A DNA stretch of 64,000 bases from Bradyrhizobium daqingense (GTDB lineage: Bacteria; Pseudomonadota; Alphaproteobacteria; Rhizobiales; Xanthobacteraceae), in assembly GCF_021044685.1 (NCBI RefSeq), contig NZ_CP088014.1, positions 5,504,001-5,568,000 of the forward strand, in the 5' to 3' direction. This document shows positions 54,113 through 63,097 of this stretch, in pieces. A model generated the notes under the pieces. It was given only the letters and a program-made list of their open reading frames with translations. It was not told where the DNA came from and ran no database searches. Within the stretch, counting starts at the first letter, position 1. Every line of letters begins with the position of its first letter. The position numbers and the translations under genes were made by a program.

Positions 54113-55075
54113 TCACTGCATGCGGCGCGCGGTTTTCGCATTCAGGGCTTCGATCCTGTCCTGCCAGAATGCGCTTGCGGTACCGAAGACGTTGTAGCCG
54201 ACATGGGTCGAGACCTTGATGCGGTCGAGGATCGACAGCTCGGTCACGGTCTCCATCCGGTTGCTGCGCGGATCGAACACGATCAGCTTCAGCGGGGTCT
54301 GTTCGAGGATGTAGCGCGACACCGCATGCGAACGGTCGCTGCCGTGCTCCTCGCACATGATGACGCTGTCGGCCTGGAGCAGCCGGGCCCCGCCCTTGAT
54401 CGCCTCGATCTCGACGCCTTCGACGTCGAGCTTGATCAGGTACTTGCCGCTGGCGGCGATCGTGCCGTCGTCGATCAGATTGTCGAGCGCGATGACAGGC
54501 ACTTCCTCGCCGCCCCTCGATGGATCGCCGGCGATGCTGAAGGCCTCGTGCTTGGTGCCCGAGAGCCGCGCGGTGCCGCGGGCGGCGCCGATCGCACACT
54601 TCATGGTCTCGAAGCGACCAGCGTTGACGCGGGCATTGTTGGCGAGCTTCGGATAGTTCTGACCCGACGGCTCGATCGCGATCGCCTTGTGCGCGCCGAA
54701 CGGCCTGCTGGAGACCAGCACCGACCAGTAGCCGTAATTCGCGCCGCAATCGAGCAGCGTGTAGTCGACGTCGACGGAGTCCGCGAACAGCACTTCCAGC
54801 TCGTCTTCATAATTGTACGAGCGGTTGAGCAGCTTGCTCCAATAGCCGTCGCCATAGGGGAATTCGAACACGGCGTCCGGATTGAGCCTGATCGCGATGT
54901 TGCGCTCGGGCAGCGTCTTGCGCAGCAGGTTGGCGCAGGCGATGTAGCCCATATGCGAGAAGCGCGAGGAGATCTTCGATCCCGTCACCAGCGCCAAGGC
55001 AGCCGTCCGCTCCCACAGGTTGGCCCCTTCAAGGGCCCCCGAGGCGCGGTCAAACTGGATTGGCGCCTGCGCCAT
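54113..55075 (-). CDS. FkbM-family SAM-dependent methyltransferase inside the nuo operon
   Basis: 320 residues. Motif I LLDCGANYGYWSVL at 108-120, AIEPSGQNYPKLANN after it, and LIKLDVEGVEIEAIKGG as motif IV. N-terminal ~100 residues have no clear fold. Its ATG overlaps the nuoD stop (TGATG) and nuoE follows 12 nt downstream, so it is expressed with complex I. FkbM enzymes typically methylate hydroxyl groups of sugars or polyketides; the target here is unknown. Candidates include a complex I or lipid modification, or simple hitch-hiking. Confidence 0.85.
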   Translation of the reverse strand: MAQAPIQFDRASGALEGANLWERTAALALVTGSKISSRFSHMGYIACANLLRKTLPERNIAIRLNPDAVFEFPYGDGYWSKLLNRSYNYEDELEVLFADSVDVDYTLLDCGANYGYWSVLVSSRPFGAHKAIAIEPSGQNYPKLANNARVNAGRFETMKCAIGAARGTARLSGTKHEAFSIAGDPSRGGEEVPVIALDNLIDDGTIAASGKYLIKLDVEGVEIEAIKGGARLLQADSVIMCEEHGSDRSHAVSRYILEQTPLKLIVFDPRSNRMETVTELSILDRIKVSTHVGYNVFGTASAFWQDRIEALNAKTARRMQ

Positions 55076-56271
55076 CACCGATCGACCTCTCCGAACACGA
55101 TGTCGAGCGAGCCAAGGATCGCCGAGACGTCGGCGAGCAAATGGCCGCGGCAGATGTGATCCATGGCCTGGAGATGTGCGAAGCCCGGCGCGCGGATCTT
55201 GCACTTGTAGGGCTTGTTGGTGCCGTCAGAAACGAGATAGACGCCGAACTCACCCTTGGGCGCCTCGACCGCGGCATAGACCTCACCGGCCGGCACGTGA
55301 ACGCCTTCAGTGTAGAGCTTGAAGTGATGGATCAGCGCCTCCATCGAGCGCTTCATCTCGCCGCGGCGCGGCGGCGCGACCTTGTTGTCCTCGACGACGA
55401 CGGGGCCCTTCCCGTCCGGCGCGTTCAGCTTCTGGATGCACTGCTTCATGATGCGCACGGACTGGCGCATCTCTTCCATGCGGATCAGATAGCGGTCGTA
55501 GCAGTCGCCGTTCTTGCCGATCGGAATGTCGAAATCCATCTCGGCGTAGCATTCATAGGGTTGCGACTTGCGCAGGTCCCAGGCCGCGCCCGAGCCGCGC
55601 ACCATCACGCCCGAGAAGCCCCACTCCCACGCTTCCTTGAGCGGCACCACGCCGATGTCGACGTTGCGCTGCTTGAAGATGCGGTTGGCGGTGAGCAGCC
55701 GGTCGAGGTCGTCGACCACTTTAAGGAACGGATCGCACCAGGCTTCGATGTCGTCGACCAGCTTCTGCGGCAGGTCCTGATGCACGCCGCCGACGCGGAA
55801 GTAGGCCGCATGCATACGGCTGCCCGAGGCGCGCTCGTAGAACACCATTAGCTTCTCGCGCTCTTCGAAGCCCCACAGCGGCGGGGTCAGCGCGCCGACG
55901 TCCATCGCCTGCGTGGTGACGTTGAGCAGATGCGACAGGATGCGGCCGATCTCGCAATAGAGCACGCGGATCAGCTGGCCGCGGCGCGGCACCTCGATGC
56001 CGAGCAGCTTCTCGGCGGCGAGGCAGAACGCATGCTCCTGGTTCATCGGCGCGACGTAGTCGAGCCGGTCGAAATAAGGGATCGCCTGGAGATAGGTCTT
56101 CTGCTCGATCAGCTTTTCGGTGCCGCGGTGAAGCAGGCCGATATGCGGATCGACGCGCGCGACGACTTCGCCGTCAAGCTCCAGCACGAGGCGCAACACG
56201 CCGTGCGCGGCGGGATGCTGCGGACCGAAATTGATGGTGAAATTGCGAAGCTGTTCAGGTTGCTCGTTCAT
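55075..56271 (-). CDS. nuoD: NADH-quinone oxidoreductase subunit D
   Basis: 398 residues. Hydrogenase-like 49-kDa subunit: FGPQHPAAHGVLRLVLELDGE, the quinone-site HRGTEKL and a C-terminal DIVFGEVDR. Quinone-binding site with nuoB. Stop overlaps the methyltransferase start. Confidence 0.97.
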   Translation of the reverse strand: MNEQPEQLRNFTINFGPQHPAAHGVLRLVLELDGEVVARVDPHIGLLHRGTEKLIEQKTYLQAIPYFDRLDYVAPMNQEHAFCLAAEKLLGIEVPRRGQLIRVLYCEIGRILSHLLNVTTQAMDVGALTPPLWGFEEREKLMVFYERASGSRMHAAYFRVGGVHQDLPQKLVDDIEAWCDPFLKVVDDLDRLLTANRIFKQRNVDIGVVPLKEAWEWGFSGVMVRGSGAAWDLRKSQPYECYAEMDFDIPIGKNGDCYDRYLIRMEEMRQSVRIMKQCIQKLNAPDGKGPVVVEDNKVAPPRRGEMKRSMEALIHHFKLYTEGVHVPAGEVYAAVEAPKGEFGVYLVSDGTNKPYKCKIRAPGFAHLQAMDHICRGHLLADVSAILGSLDIVFGEVDR

Positions 56272-56273
56272 GA

Positions 56274-56888
56274 TCAGGCCTTCGGTCCCGCTTTCTCATC
56301 TCCCGGAAGGACCGGATAGTCCGCCCCCTCCCATGGCGAGAGAAAATCGAACTTGCGGAATTCCTGGTTGAGCCGGACGGGCTCGTACACCACCCGCTTC
56401 TCCTGGTCGTCGTAGCGGACCTCGACGAAACCGGTCAGCGGGAAATCCTTGCGCAGCGGATGGCCCTCGAAACCGTAATCGGTGAGGATGCGGCGCATGT
56501 CGGGATGACCGACGAAGAACACGCCATAGAGATCGTAGGCCTCGCGCTCGAACCAGTCCGCGCCCGGGAAGACGTCGATGAGCGACGGCACCTGCGTGGT
56601 CTCGTCAGCCTGCGCCCTCAGCCGAATCCGCGTGTTCAGCGTCGGGGACAGGAAATGATAGATCACGTCGAAACGCTTCTCGCGATCGGGATAGTCCACC
56701 GCCGTGATGTCGGTGAAATTGACGAAGCGGCATTTCGGATCGTCGCGCAGGTACTTCACCACCTCGACGATCCTGGCGGCCTCGACGTCCACCGTGAGCT
56801 GATTGAAGGCCACCGAATGACCGGTGGCCGCGCCCGGCAGCGCGCTAACGATCGTCTGCCCCAGGGCGTCGAGCTTGGCGTCGTCCAT
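56274..56888 (-). CDS. nuoC: NADH-quinone oxidoreductase subunit C
   Basis: 204 residues. 30-kDa subunit fold with FEREAYDLYGVFFVGHPDMRRILTDYGFEGHPLRKDFPL, the family signature. Separate from nuoD, as in alphaproteobacteria. Start at 56888; 2 nt before nuoD. Confidence 0.96.
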   Translation of the reverse strand: MDDAKLDALGQTIVSALPGAATGHSVAFNQLTVDVEAARIVEVVKYLRDDPKCRFVNFTDITAVDYPDREKRFDVIYHFLSPTLNTRIRLRAQADETTQVPSLIDVFPGADWFEREAYDLYGVFFVGHPDMRRILTDYGFEGHPLRKDFPLTGFVEVRYDDQEKRVVYEPVRLNQEFRKFDFLSPWEGADYPVLPGDEKAGPKA

Positions 56889-56899
56889 GACGTAAAACC

Positions 56900-57487
56900 T
56901 TAGCGTTCGATGGTGCCGGTGCGGCGGATCTTCTTCTGCAGCAGCAAAACGCCGTAGAGCAGCGCTTCCGCCGTTGGCGGGCAGCCCGGCACATAGATGT
57001 CGATCGGCACGATGCGGTCGCAGCCACGCACGACCGAGTAGGAATAGTGATAGTAGCCGCCGCCGTTGGCGCAGGAGCCCATCGAGATGACGTAGCGCGG
57101 CTCGGGCATCTGGTCGTAGACCTTGCGCAGAGCCGGGGCCATCTTGTTGGTCAGCGTGCCCGCGACGATCATCACGTCGGACTGGCGCGGCGAGGCGCGC
57201 GGCGCGAAGCCGAAACGCTCGACGTCGTAGCGCGGCATCGACACCTGCATCATCTCGACCGCGCAACAGGCAAGACCGAAGGTCATCCACATCAGGGAGC
57301 CGGTGCGCGCCCAGGTGATGAGATCGTCGGTGGCGGCCACGAAGAAGCCCTTGTCGGACAGCTCGGAATTGACCTCGAGGAAGAACGGATCATTGGCGCC
57401 AACCGGCCTGCCGGTCGACGGATCCAGAATGCCCTTGGGGGCCGGCGCGACGACCGGACCGGTGGACGATGCAGGGTTCAATCCCAT
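56900..57487 (-). CDS. nuoB: NADH-quinone oxidoreductase subunit B
   Basis: About 195 residues. Cluster N2 ligands in GLACCAVEMM, MGSCANGGGYYHYSY and VPGCPPTAEALLYG. Terminal iron-sulphur cluster that passes electrons to quinone. Start at 57487 overlaps the nuoA stop by about 10 nt; a start at 57508 is possible. Confidence 0.97.
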   Translation of the reverse strand: MGLNPASSTGPVVAPAPKGILDPSTGRPVGANDPFFLEVNSELSDKGFFVAATDDLITWARTGSLMWMTFGLACCAVEMMQVSMPRYDVERFGFAPRASPRQSDVMIVAGTLTNKMAPALRKVYDQMPEPRYVISMGSCANGGGYYHYSYSVVRGCDRIVPIDIYVPGCPPTAEALLYGVLLLQKKIRRTGTIER

Positions 57488-57843
57488 TCGAGTGCTCCCT
57501 TCTTCCATTCATAGGCGAACCCGACCGTCAGCACGGCGAGGAACACCACCATGGACCAGAAGCCGGTCGCGCCAAGCTTGCCGAACGCCACCGCCCAGGG
57601 AAACAGGAACGCCACCTCGAGGTCGAAGATGATGAAGAGGATGGCGACGAGGTAGAAGCGGACGTCGAACTTCATGCGGGCGTCGTCGAAGGCGTTGAAA
57701 CCGCACTCGTACGCCGACAGCTTTTCCGGGTCCGGCTGCTGGAACGCCACGATGAAGGGCGCGATCAGCAGCACGAGGCCGATGAGGGCAGCTACCCCTA
57801 TAAAGACGACGAGTGGGAGATAGTTCTGCAGAATACCGCTCAT
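57478..57843 (-). CDS. nuoA: NADH-quinone oxidoreductase subunit A
   Basis: 121 residues, three spans. NYLPLVVFIGVAALIGLVLL, the conserved loop KLSAYECGFNAFDDARMKFDVRFYLVAILFIIFDLEVAFLFPW. First gene of the nuo operon; no gene precedes it on this strand for 250 nt, so the promoter should lie within 57844-58090. Confidence 0.97.
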   Translation of the reverse strand: MSGILQNYLPLVVFIGVAALIGLVLLIAPFIVAFQQPDPEKLSAYECGFNAFDDARMKFDVRFYLVAILFIIFDLEVAFLFPWAVAFGKLGATGFWSMVVFLAVLTVGFAYEWKKGALEWD

Positions 57844-58091
57844 TGACGAGCCCTTTTTCCCGCAGCCTCGGGACAGCCACGGATTCGTCCGGTTTGGAAT
57901 TATTCTGAGCCTTAGCGCAGTGCACCAATGGGCGCAAGACACGCTCGTTTTAGGCCCTTTGCGGCCTCCAGAATGGTGGAAACCCCGGAATCACCCCGCG
58001 CGATGGTATGGAGCAGATCACCTCCCCCAACAAGGGCGGCCGCGGTTTTGCAGGGCAGCGATCTGAGATTGCTGCCCGCGCACCGCGCGGG

Positions 58092-58322
58092 CTATGGGCC
58101 CCGCGTTGGCCTCGAAAATGGCCCGATTTTTTCGGTGCGGCAGCGCACCCAAGCCCAGGCCACAACCAGCACCGGCGCCCCGACCGTCACCCAGGCGACA
58201 TACTGGCCGACCACGCCCCAGAGCAGCGCAGCCAGAAGCCCGACGATGGTCGCGGCCGCGAGCAGGATAGGTGCGCCAAAGACACGTATCCACAGCTGCG
58301 AACGATCCGACGAGCCATGCAT
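58092..58322 (-). CDS. small two-span membrane protein after a PepSY gene
   Basis: About 76 residues with two hydrophobic segments (LWIRVFGAPILLAAATIVGLLAALLWG; YVAWVTVGAPVLVVAWAW). The ATG at 58322 overlaps the PepSY stop (TGATG); a GTG one codon earlier is the alternative. Small partners of this form follow PepSY proteins in iron-uptake clusters. Function unknown. Confidence 0.68.
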   Translation of the reverse strand: MHGSSDRSQLWIRVFGAPILLAAATIVGLLAALLWGVVGQYVAWVTVGAPVLVVAWAWVRCRTEKIGPFSRPTRGP

Positions 58323-59458
58323 CACGACGGGACCGGGGCTCGTCTGGCGAATGCGTCGAGCCGCGCCGACGTGCGTTTCCGCCGCCGCGCCAGCCAGAGA
58401 TAGAGGCCGCTGCCGATCACGATGATCGTCAGCAGGTCGAGCACGGCCCAGATCACCTTGAGCGGTATGCCGCCGTAGTCACCGAAATGCAGCGGCTGCG
58501 AGATCAACAGGGCTTGAAGATAGAGCGGCAGCGCCCTGCTGTCTGCAACTTCTCCGGTCTCGCCGTCGAGCAGGACGGGCTTGAGCAGCCGCGCCGTCAG
58601 TGCCGTGTCGCCGCGCATGAAGGCGGCAAAATGATGCGAGGACGTGAACGGCGTGCCGGGAAACGCGATGAAGGCGACGTCCATGCCGGGGGCGGCCCCC
58701 TTCGCCCGCGCGACGACATCGTCGAGTGAGGCCAGATGCACGGGCGGCGGCTTGCCGGCATAGGGTGCGACCATACTGGCGAGCTCCGTCGCCTTCCACT
58801 GGTTCAGCATCAGTTCGGCCCAGGTGTTGACGACGCCCGTCAGCCCGACCACCAGCGCCCAGGCCACCGTCACCACCCCGATCAGATTGTGCCAGTCGAG
58901 CCAGCGCACGCGGCGGGAGGCATGATCGCGGATGGTGGCAAAGCGCAGGCGGCGGGTGAACGGCCAGTACAGCACCACGCCCGAGACGATGGCGACGGCG
59001 AAGAGCAGACCCATCGCGCCCAGAAACAATTTTCCGGCTTGGCCGGCGAACATGTCGGTGTGCAACTTGAGCACGATCAGCATCGGCCCGACGCCGACCG
59101 GCCCGAGCAGCTTGGCCGAGACGGCGTCGAAGGCCCGCACCGTCGCATTGTCGGGAAGCCCGTCGGGCGCGTTGTTGGTGAAGGCCATCACGATCCCGGG
59201 CTCGTCCTTGTCCCAGGAGATATATTGCATGACCCGGCCGGGATCGGCGGCGAGCGCGGCGTCAGCGACGGCCTGCGGCGTCGCGCGCGCCGCGCTCGCA
59301 TGAGCTTCGGGCTGGGGGGCATAGCCCAGGAGCTCATCGATCTCGTGGTGGAAGACAAGCGGCAGGCCCGTCAGGCAGAGCAGCAACAGGAACACGGTCG
59401 AGATCAGGCTGGTCCAGGTGTGGACCACGGACCAGAGCCTGACCGTGCGCGCCTTCAC
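58322..59458 (-). CDS. PepSY-associated TM protein, probable iron-siderophore reductase-type
   Basis: 378 residues with four spans. Starts VHTWTSLISTVFLLLLCLTGLPLVF with an H near the first span, HKLHTDMFAGQAG-type segments in the middle and WLDWHNLIGVVTVAWALVVGLTGVVNTWAEL, whose His residues fit a haem- or metal-ligating PepSY_TM protein such as the FoxB-like ferri-siderophore reductases. Follows the TonB receptor by 22 nt. Confidence 0.85.
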   Translation of the reverse strand: MKARTVRLWSVVHTWTSLISTVFLLLLCLTGLPLVFHHEIDELLGYAPQPEAHASAARATPQAVADAALAADPGRVMQYISWDKDEPGIVMAFTNNAPDGLPDNATVRAFDAVSAKLLGPVGVGPMLIVLKLHTDMFAGQAGKLFLGAMGLLFAVAIVSGVVLYWPFTRRLRFATIRDHASRRVRWLDWHNLIGVVTVAWALVVGLTGVVNTWAELMLNQWKATELASMVAPYAGKPPPVHLASLDDVVARAKGAAPGMDVAFIAFPGTPFTSSHHFAAFMRGDTALTARLLKPVLLDGETGEVADSRALPLYLQALLISQPLHFGDYGGIPLKVIWAVLDLLTIIVIGSGLYLWLARRRKRTSARLDAFARRAPVPS

Positions 59459-59480
59459 GACCGCCTGCCCTCGCCTGCGC

Positions 59481-61790
59481 TCACCATTTGTAGGAGACGC
59501 TGGCGGTCACGCGCCGGCGATCGCCGTAGAAGCAGGATGAGGCCGACGCGCAGCTCGCGACATACATCTTGTCGGTCACGTTGATGACGTTGAGCGCCGT
59601 GCGCCAATTCTGCCATTCGTAGTGGACCGCCAAATCGCCGAGTACGACCGCAGGAACTTCGAGTGTGTTCGCGGCGTCAGCCCAGGAGGAGCCGACGTAG
59701 CGTACGCCGCCACCGAAACCAAATCCTTCGAGCGGCCCATCCCTGAAGGTGTAGTCGGCCCAGCCCGAGACCAGGAGCTCCGGCGTGTTGGTCGGCGTCT
59801 TGCCGACCAATGTCGGATCGAGATCCTTGCTGGTAAAGAGATGGTAGGCCGTGAAGGCACCGATGAACTTCAGCTCCTTCGTGGCATTGGCCACGGCTTC
59901 GAGCTCGATGCCGCGCGAGGTCACCTCGCCGGTCTGATTCTGCAGGAGCGGCGTGCTGCCCGGCACCGTCGTCGGAACGTTCTGACGGACCAGATCGAAC
60001 GCCGAGACCGTGAAATAACCGTCGAAACCTCCTGGCGCGACCTTCACGCCGATCTCGGCCTGCTTGCCGGTCTCCGGCAGGAACAGCTGGTTCTGGGCGT
60101 TGAGACCGATGATCGGATTGTAGCTCGTCGAATAGGAGACGTAGGGCGCGATGCCATTGTCGAAATTGTAGATCAGCCCGGCGCGGCCGCTGAACCGGCT
60201 GTCGTCGCGGCTGCCGACCAACGCGCCGGTGTCGCGCGCTTCCTGCGTCGTCTCCACCCAGTCGTTGCGGCCGCTCAGCACCAGGGTGAAGTTGCCGAGC
60301 TTCATCTGATCCTGGAGGTAGGTGCCGGCCTGCTTCTGCGTGATCAGGAAGTTACGGAATGGCGCCCCCGCAAGCGGAATGTTGATACCGTAAGCGGGAT
60401 TGAAGACGTTGATCGAGGGAACGGTGCCGAAGTTGAAGGCCTGATAGTCGTCGATCTGGTAGCCCCTCAGATCGACCCCGAACAGCATCGTGTGCCGGAC
60501 CGGACCGGTATTGAAGCGATACTCGAGCTGGTTGTCGAGATTGGCCTGGTTTGCGGTATTCTTCGCATACCAATTGTAGCGGGCCATCGTGGCGGTATTG
60601 ATGTTGTCCCAGCCGTTGCCGACATAGCCGCGATAGCTGATGTCGACATGCGCAAAGCGGGCGTTCTGACGGAACGTCAGGTCGTCAGTAAGATTGCGCG
60701 AAAACTGATAGCCGAGCATCTCCTGCTCGCGGGTAAACTTGTCCACCGCGGGATCTCCGACGAAGAAGCTGGTCGGAATCTTCCCGAACGGCGCGTTGGT
60801 CACCGTGCCCTGGTAAGGCAGGAAGTTGATGCCGCGCGTGTCCTGCTTCGAGGCCGAGGCCAGCACCGTGAAGCTCGTGTCGGCGTCCGGCTGCCAGGTG
60901 AATGACGGCGCGATGAAGTAGTTGTTGTCGGGCGTGAAGTTGACCTGCGTGCCGCCGTTCTGAACCTGGCCGACGACGCGGGCGAACAGCTTGCCGTTCT
61001 CGGGGCTCGTCGCGATCGGTCCACCCATGTCGAAGCTGACATAGGCGTTGCCGAAATTATTGACGCCGGTCTCGACGTAACGGATCGGCTCGGCCGGCGG
61101 CATCTTGCTGATGACGTTGACGATGCCGCTCGGGCTCGATCCGCCGTAGAGCACAGCCGAGGGACCGCGCAGCACCTCGACGCGCTCCATATTGGGCGTC
61201 TGCAGCTTCCAGCTCGCATAGGACGTGTAGAACAGCTGCATGCCATCGAGGAACAGCCCGATGTCCTCGGACTTGAAGCCGCGGATCAGCCACCAATCGT
61301 TGCGGGTGTCCGTGCCGAACGTTCCGGCCCGCACGCCGGCGGTAGATCGCAGGACCTCGTCGAGCTTGTTCGCCTTCTGGTCGCGGATCTGCTCGCCGCC
61401 GATCACCGAGACCGACTGCGGCGTCTGCATGATCGGCGTGTTGGTCTTGGTGCCCGACGAGCTGCGGCCGGCGACGTAGCCGTTCACCGGACCGAGCGGC
61501 GTCTCCACGAAGCCGACCTCGCGCTGCGGCTGCGGCCTGTTCCTGTTGGCGGTCTGCACCGAAGACGGCCGCGGCGCACGGCGCTGAGGGGTCGCGGCCG
61601 CGCGGCGGCGCGCATCCGGCGCCGTGACCGTCACCGACGGAATGTTCTGCGCGCCACTCTGCGGCGATGATTGTGCGAGCGATGCCTGCGGCATCAAAAC
61701 CCAAGCGGACGCGGTCGCCAATACGGCCGACCGCAGCATTCCAAGACTGTTCAACGCGCCACCCCAAAGCTGCATGTTTTGATGCGTCAT
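59481..61790 (-). CDS. TonB-dependent siderophore receptor
   Basis: About 769 residues from the ATG at 61790. Signal peptide with MPQASLAQ, a Pro/Arg-rich linker, then the plug (TPQSVSVIGGEQIRDQKANKLDEVLRSTAGV, ERVEVLRGPSAVLYGGSSPSGIVNVISKMP) of the FhuA/FpvA-like ferric-siderophore class and a barrel ending in YGDRRRVTASVSYKW. Imports ferric siderophore with TonB. First gene of the iron operon with the PepSY gene. Confidence 0.94.
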   Translation of the reverse strand: MTHQNMQLWGGALNSLGMLRSAVLATASAWVLMPQASLAQSSPQSGAQNIPSVTVTAPDARRRAAATPQRRAPRPSSVQTANRNRPQPQREVGFVETPLGPVNGYVAGRSSSGTKTNTPIMQTPQSVSVIGGEQIRDQKANKLDEVLRSTAGVRAGTFGTDTRNDWWLIRGFKSEDIGLFLDGMQLFYTSYASWKLQTPNMERVEVLRGPSAVLYGGSSPSGIVNVISKMPPAEPIRYVETGVNNFGNAYVSFDMGGPIATSPENGKLFARVVGQVQNGGTQVNFTPDNNYFIAPSFTWQPDADTSFTVLASASKQDTRGINFLPYQGTVTNAPFGKIPTSFFVGDPAVDKFTREQEMLGYQFSRNLTDDLTFRQNARFAHVDISYRGYVGNGWDNINTATMARYNWYAKNTANQANLDNQLEYRFNTGPVRHTMLFGVDLRGYQIDDYQAFNFGTVPSINVFNPAYGINIPLAGAPFRNFLITQKQAGTYLQDQMKLGNFTLVLSGRNDWVETTQEARDTGALVGSRDDSRFSGRAGLIYNFDNGIAPYVSYSTSYNPIIGLNAQNQLFLPETGKQAEIGVKVAPGGFDGYFTVSAFDLVRQNVPTTVPGSTPLLQNQTGEVTSRGIELEAVANATKELKFIGAFTAYHLFTSKDLDPTLVGKTPTNTPELLVSGWADYTFRDGPLEGFGFGGGVRYVGSSWADAANTLEVPAVVLGDLAVHYEWQNWRTALNVINVTDKMYVASCASASSCFYGDRRRVTASVSYKW

Positions 61791-61864
61791 GCCTTCGGTC
61801 CCACGGCGGCATGCGCTTCCGATGACGCTTATGTGAGGGCGCGCGAATTCCCTAATTGAATGCT

Positions 61865-61884
61865 TCTTAGAACGGGTCTTAGAA
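61865..61884 (-). promoter_or_regulatory. candidate iron-responsive direct repeat
   Basis: TCTTAGAA occurs at 61865-61872 and 61877-61884, 12 nt apart, 75-95 nt before the siderophore receptor ATG. The core TTAGAA/TTCTAA is reminiscent of the iron-control element bound by Irr in Bradyrhizobium, but those sites are inverted repeats. Tentative. Confidence 0.35.
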
Positions 61885-62045
61885 ATACTCCAAGATTTGC
61901 CGCGACCGGCCCCGCCTCCTCCGCGCACGAAACCCGCCAAGCGGGGAGATGAAACCATTTTGCGGAACCCGCGAAACCATCCGGAAACAGAGAGTCCCTA
62001 CAAGAAGAGCCCATAGACGACGGCAAAGCCCGTCGGGAGGCTCAG

Positions 62046-62249
62046 ATGAACCACTCAATTCACTCTGCTGATCGTGCGACCCACCTGAAGATCGTGGTGG
62101 TGGCGCTGATTGCCGGCATTGCCGTGGCCGGCTTCGGGATCGCAGCTCGGACCAACGCCGACTACAGCCAGACCGCCCAGTCCACCCAGGTCATCAAGGC
62201 CGGCAAGCCGGTGGCGGTGACGAGCGCGGGCACGTCCCAGATTCGCTGA
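62046..62249 (+). CDS. 67-residue small conserved protein of unknown function
   Basis: One N-terminal hydrophobic segment (LKIVVVALIAGIAVAGFGIAAR) then a polar tail (NADYSQTAQSTQVIKAGKPVAVTSAGTSQIR). An exported or membrane-anchored small protein. A terminator follows 24 nt after the stop, so it is a monocistronic gene. No family recognised. Confidence 0.6.
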   Translation: MNHSIHSADRATHLKIVVVALIAGIAVAGFGIAARTNADYSQTAQSTQVIKAGKPVAVTSAGTSQIR

Positions 62250-62273
62250 CACGCCCTTTCCAGGGCTAACCAG

Positions 62274-62297
62274 AGGCCGCCCCCGGTCGGCCTTTTT
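62274..62297 (+). terminator. terminator of the 67-residue protein gene
   Basis: AGGCCG at 62274-62279 pairs with CGGCCT at 62288-62293 around an 8-nt loop, followed by T at 62293-62297. Confidence 0.75.
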
Positions 62298-62348
62298 CGT
62301 TTTCCAGAGCAATGCTTAGCCGAGATGCAGCGGCAAAGCGCAACGTCC

Positions 62349-62376
62349 TTGACTTCACCCAGCCCCACCTTTAAGT
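62349..62376 (+). promoter_or_regulatory. probable tRNA-Asp promoter
   Basis: -35 TTGACT at 62349-62354 and -10 TTAAGT at 62371-62376 with a 16-nt spacer, about 33 nt before the tRNA 5' end. Confidence 0.4.
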
Positions 62377-62409
62377 CCCCCCTCGTTCCGCGCGCGTTCA
62401 GCGAACCAC

Positions 62410-62486
<77 letters not shown>

Positions 62487-62687
62487 TTTTGGCAATCCCT
62501 TCATAGCCTTAGCCCGAACTTCCCGACGCCTGTCGCAATCCAGGCCAAGGACTGCCGGCGTCCGGCGGGAACTCGCGGCATAGTCAGCCCGCGTCCGAAT
62601 CGTCTACGCCTTCCAGGGCTTAGAGGGATTCCCACGCGTTTCCGACCTTCCCGGGCTTCCCTGTCATTGGAATCGAGGAGGCCAGAG

Positions 62688-63017
62688 ATGGCTAAGAAGG
62701 ATTTGGCTAAGAAGGATTCGGCGAAAAAGGCAGCCGCGCCCGCCACCGTCACGCTCAAGCACCTCGCCGCCGACATCGCGGAGAGCCAGGACCTGTCGAA
62801 GAAGCGCGCCGAGGCCGTCCTGACCGACATGGTCGAGCTGATCACCAAGCACCTCAAGAGGGGTGACCGCGTCCGCATCGTCGGCCTCGGCATCCTCCAG
62901 GTCCGCAAGCGCGCGGCCCGGACCGGCCGCAATCCCTCCACCGGCGAGGCCATCCACATCAAGGCCAGCAAGAAGGTCGCGTTCCGCCCGGTCAAGGAAC
63001 TGAAAGAGGCGATCTAG
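62688..63017 (+). CDS. HU-family DNA-binding protein with Lys/Ala-rich N-terminal extension
   Basis: 109 residues. The N-terminal ~20 residues form a Lys/Ala/Asp tail (MAKKDLAKKDSAKKAAAPA) before the HU fold: LKHLAADIAESQDLSKKRAEAVLTDMVELI, RGDRVRIVGLGILQVRKRAARTGRNPSTGEAIHI, KVAFRPVKELKEAI. The arm region RNPSTGE matches HU/IHF minor-groove arms. The start is MAKKD at 62688; an upstream in-frame codon exists. Nucleoid organising protein. Confidence 0.94.
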   Translation: MAKKDLAKKDSAKKAAAPATVTLKHLAADIAESQDLSKKRAEAVLTDMVELITKHLKRGDRVRIVGLGILQVRKRAARTGRNPSTGEAIHIKASKKVAFRPVKELKEAI

Positions 63018-63097
63018 AGCCACACCGTTGCGGCCGCATCACGGCCCGCTTTTCTGCTATACCGCCTCTTCCCCAAAGACCGGCGGTTTGACCAGAA

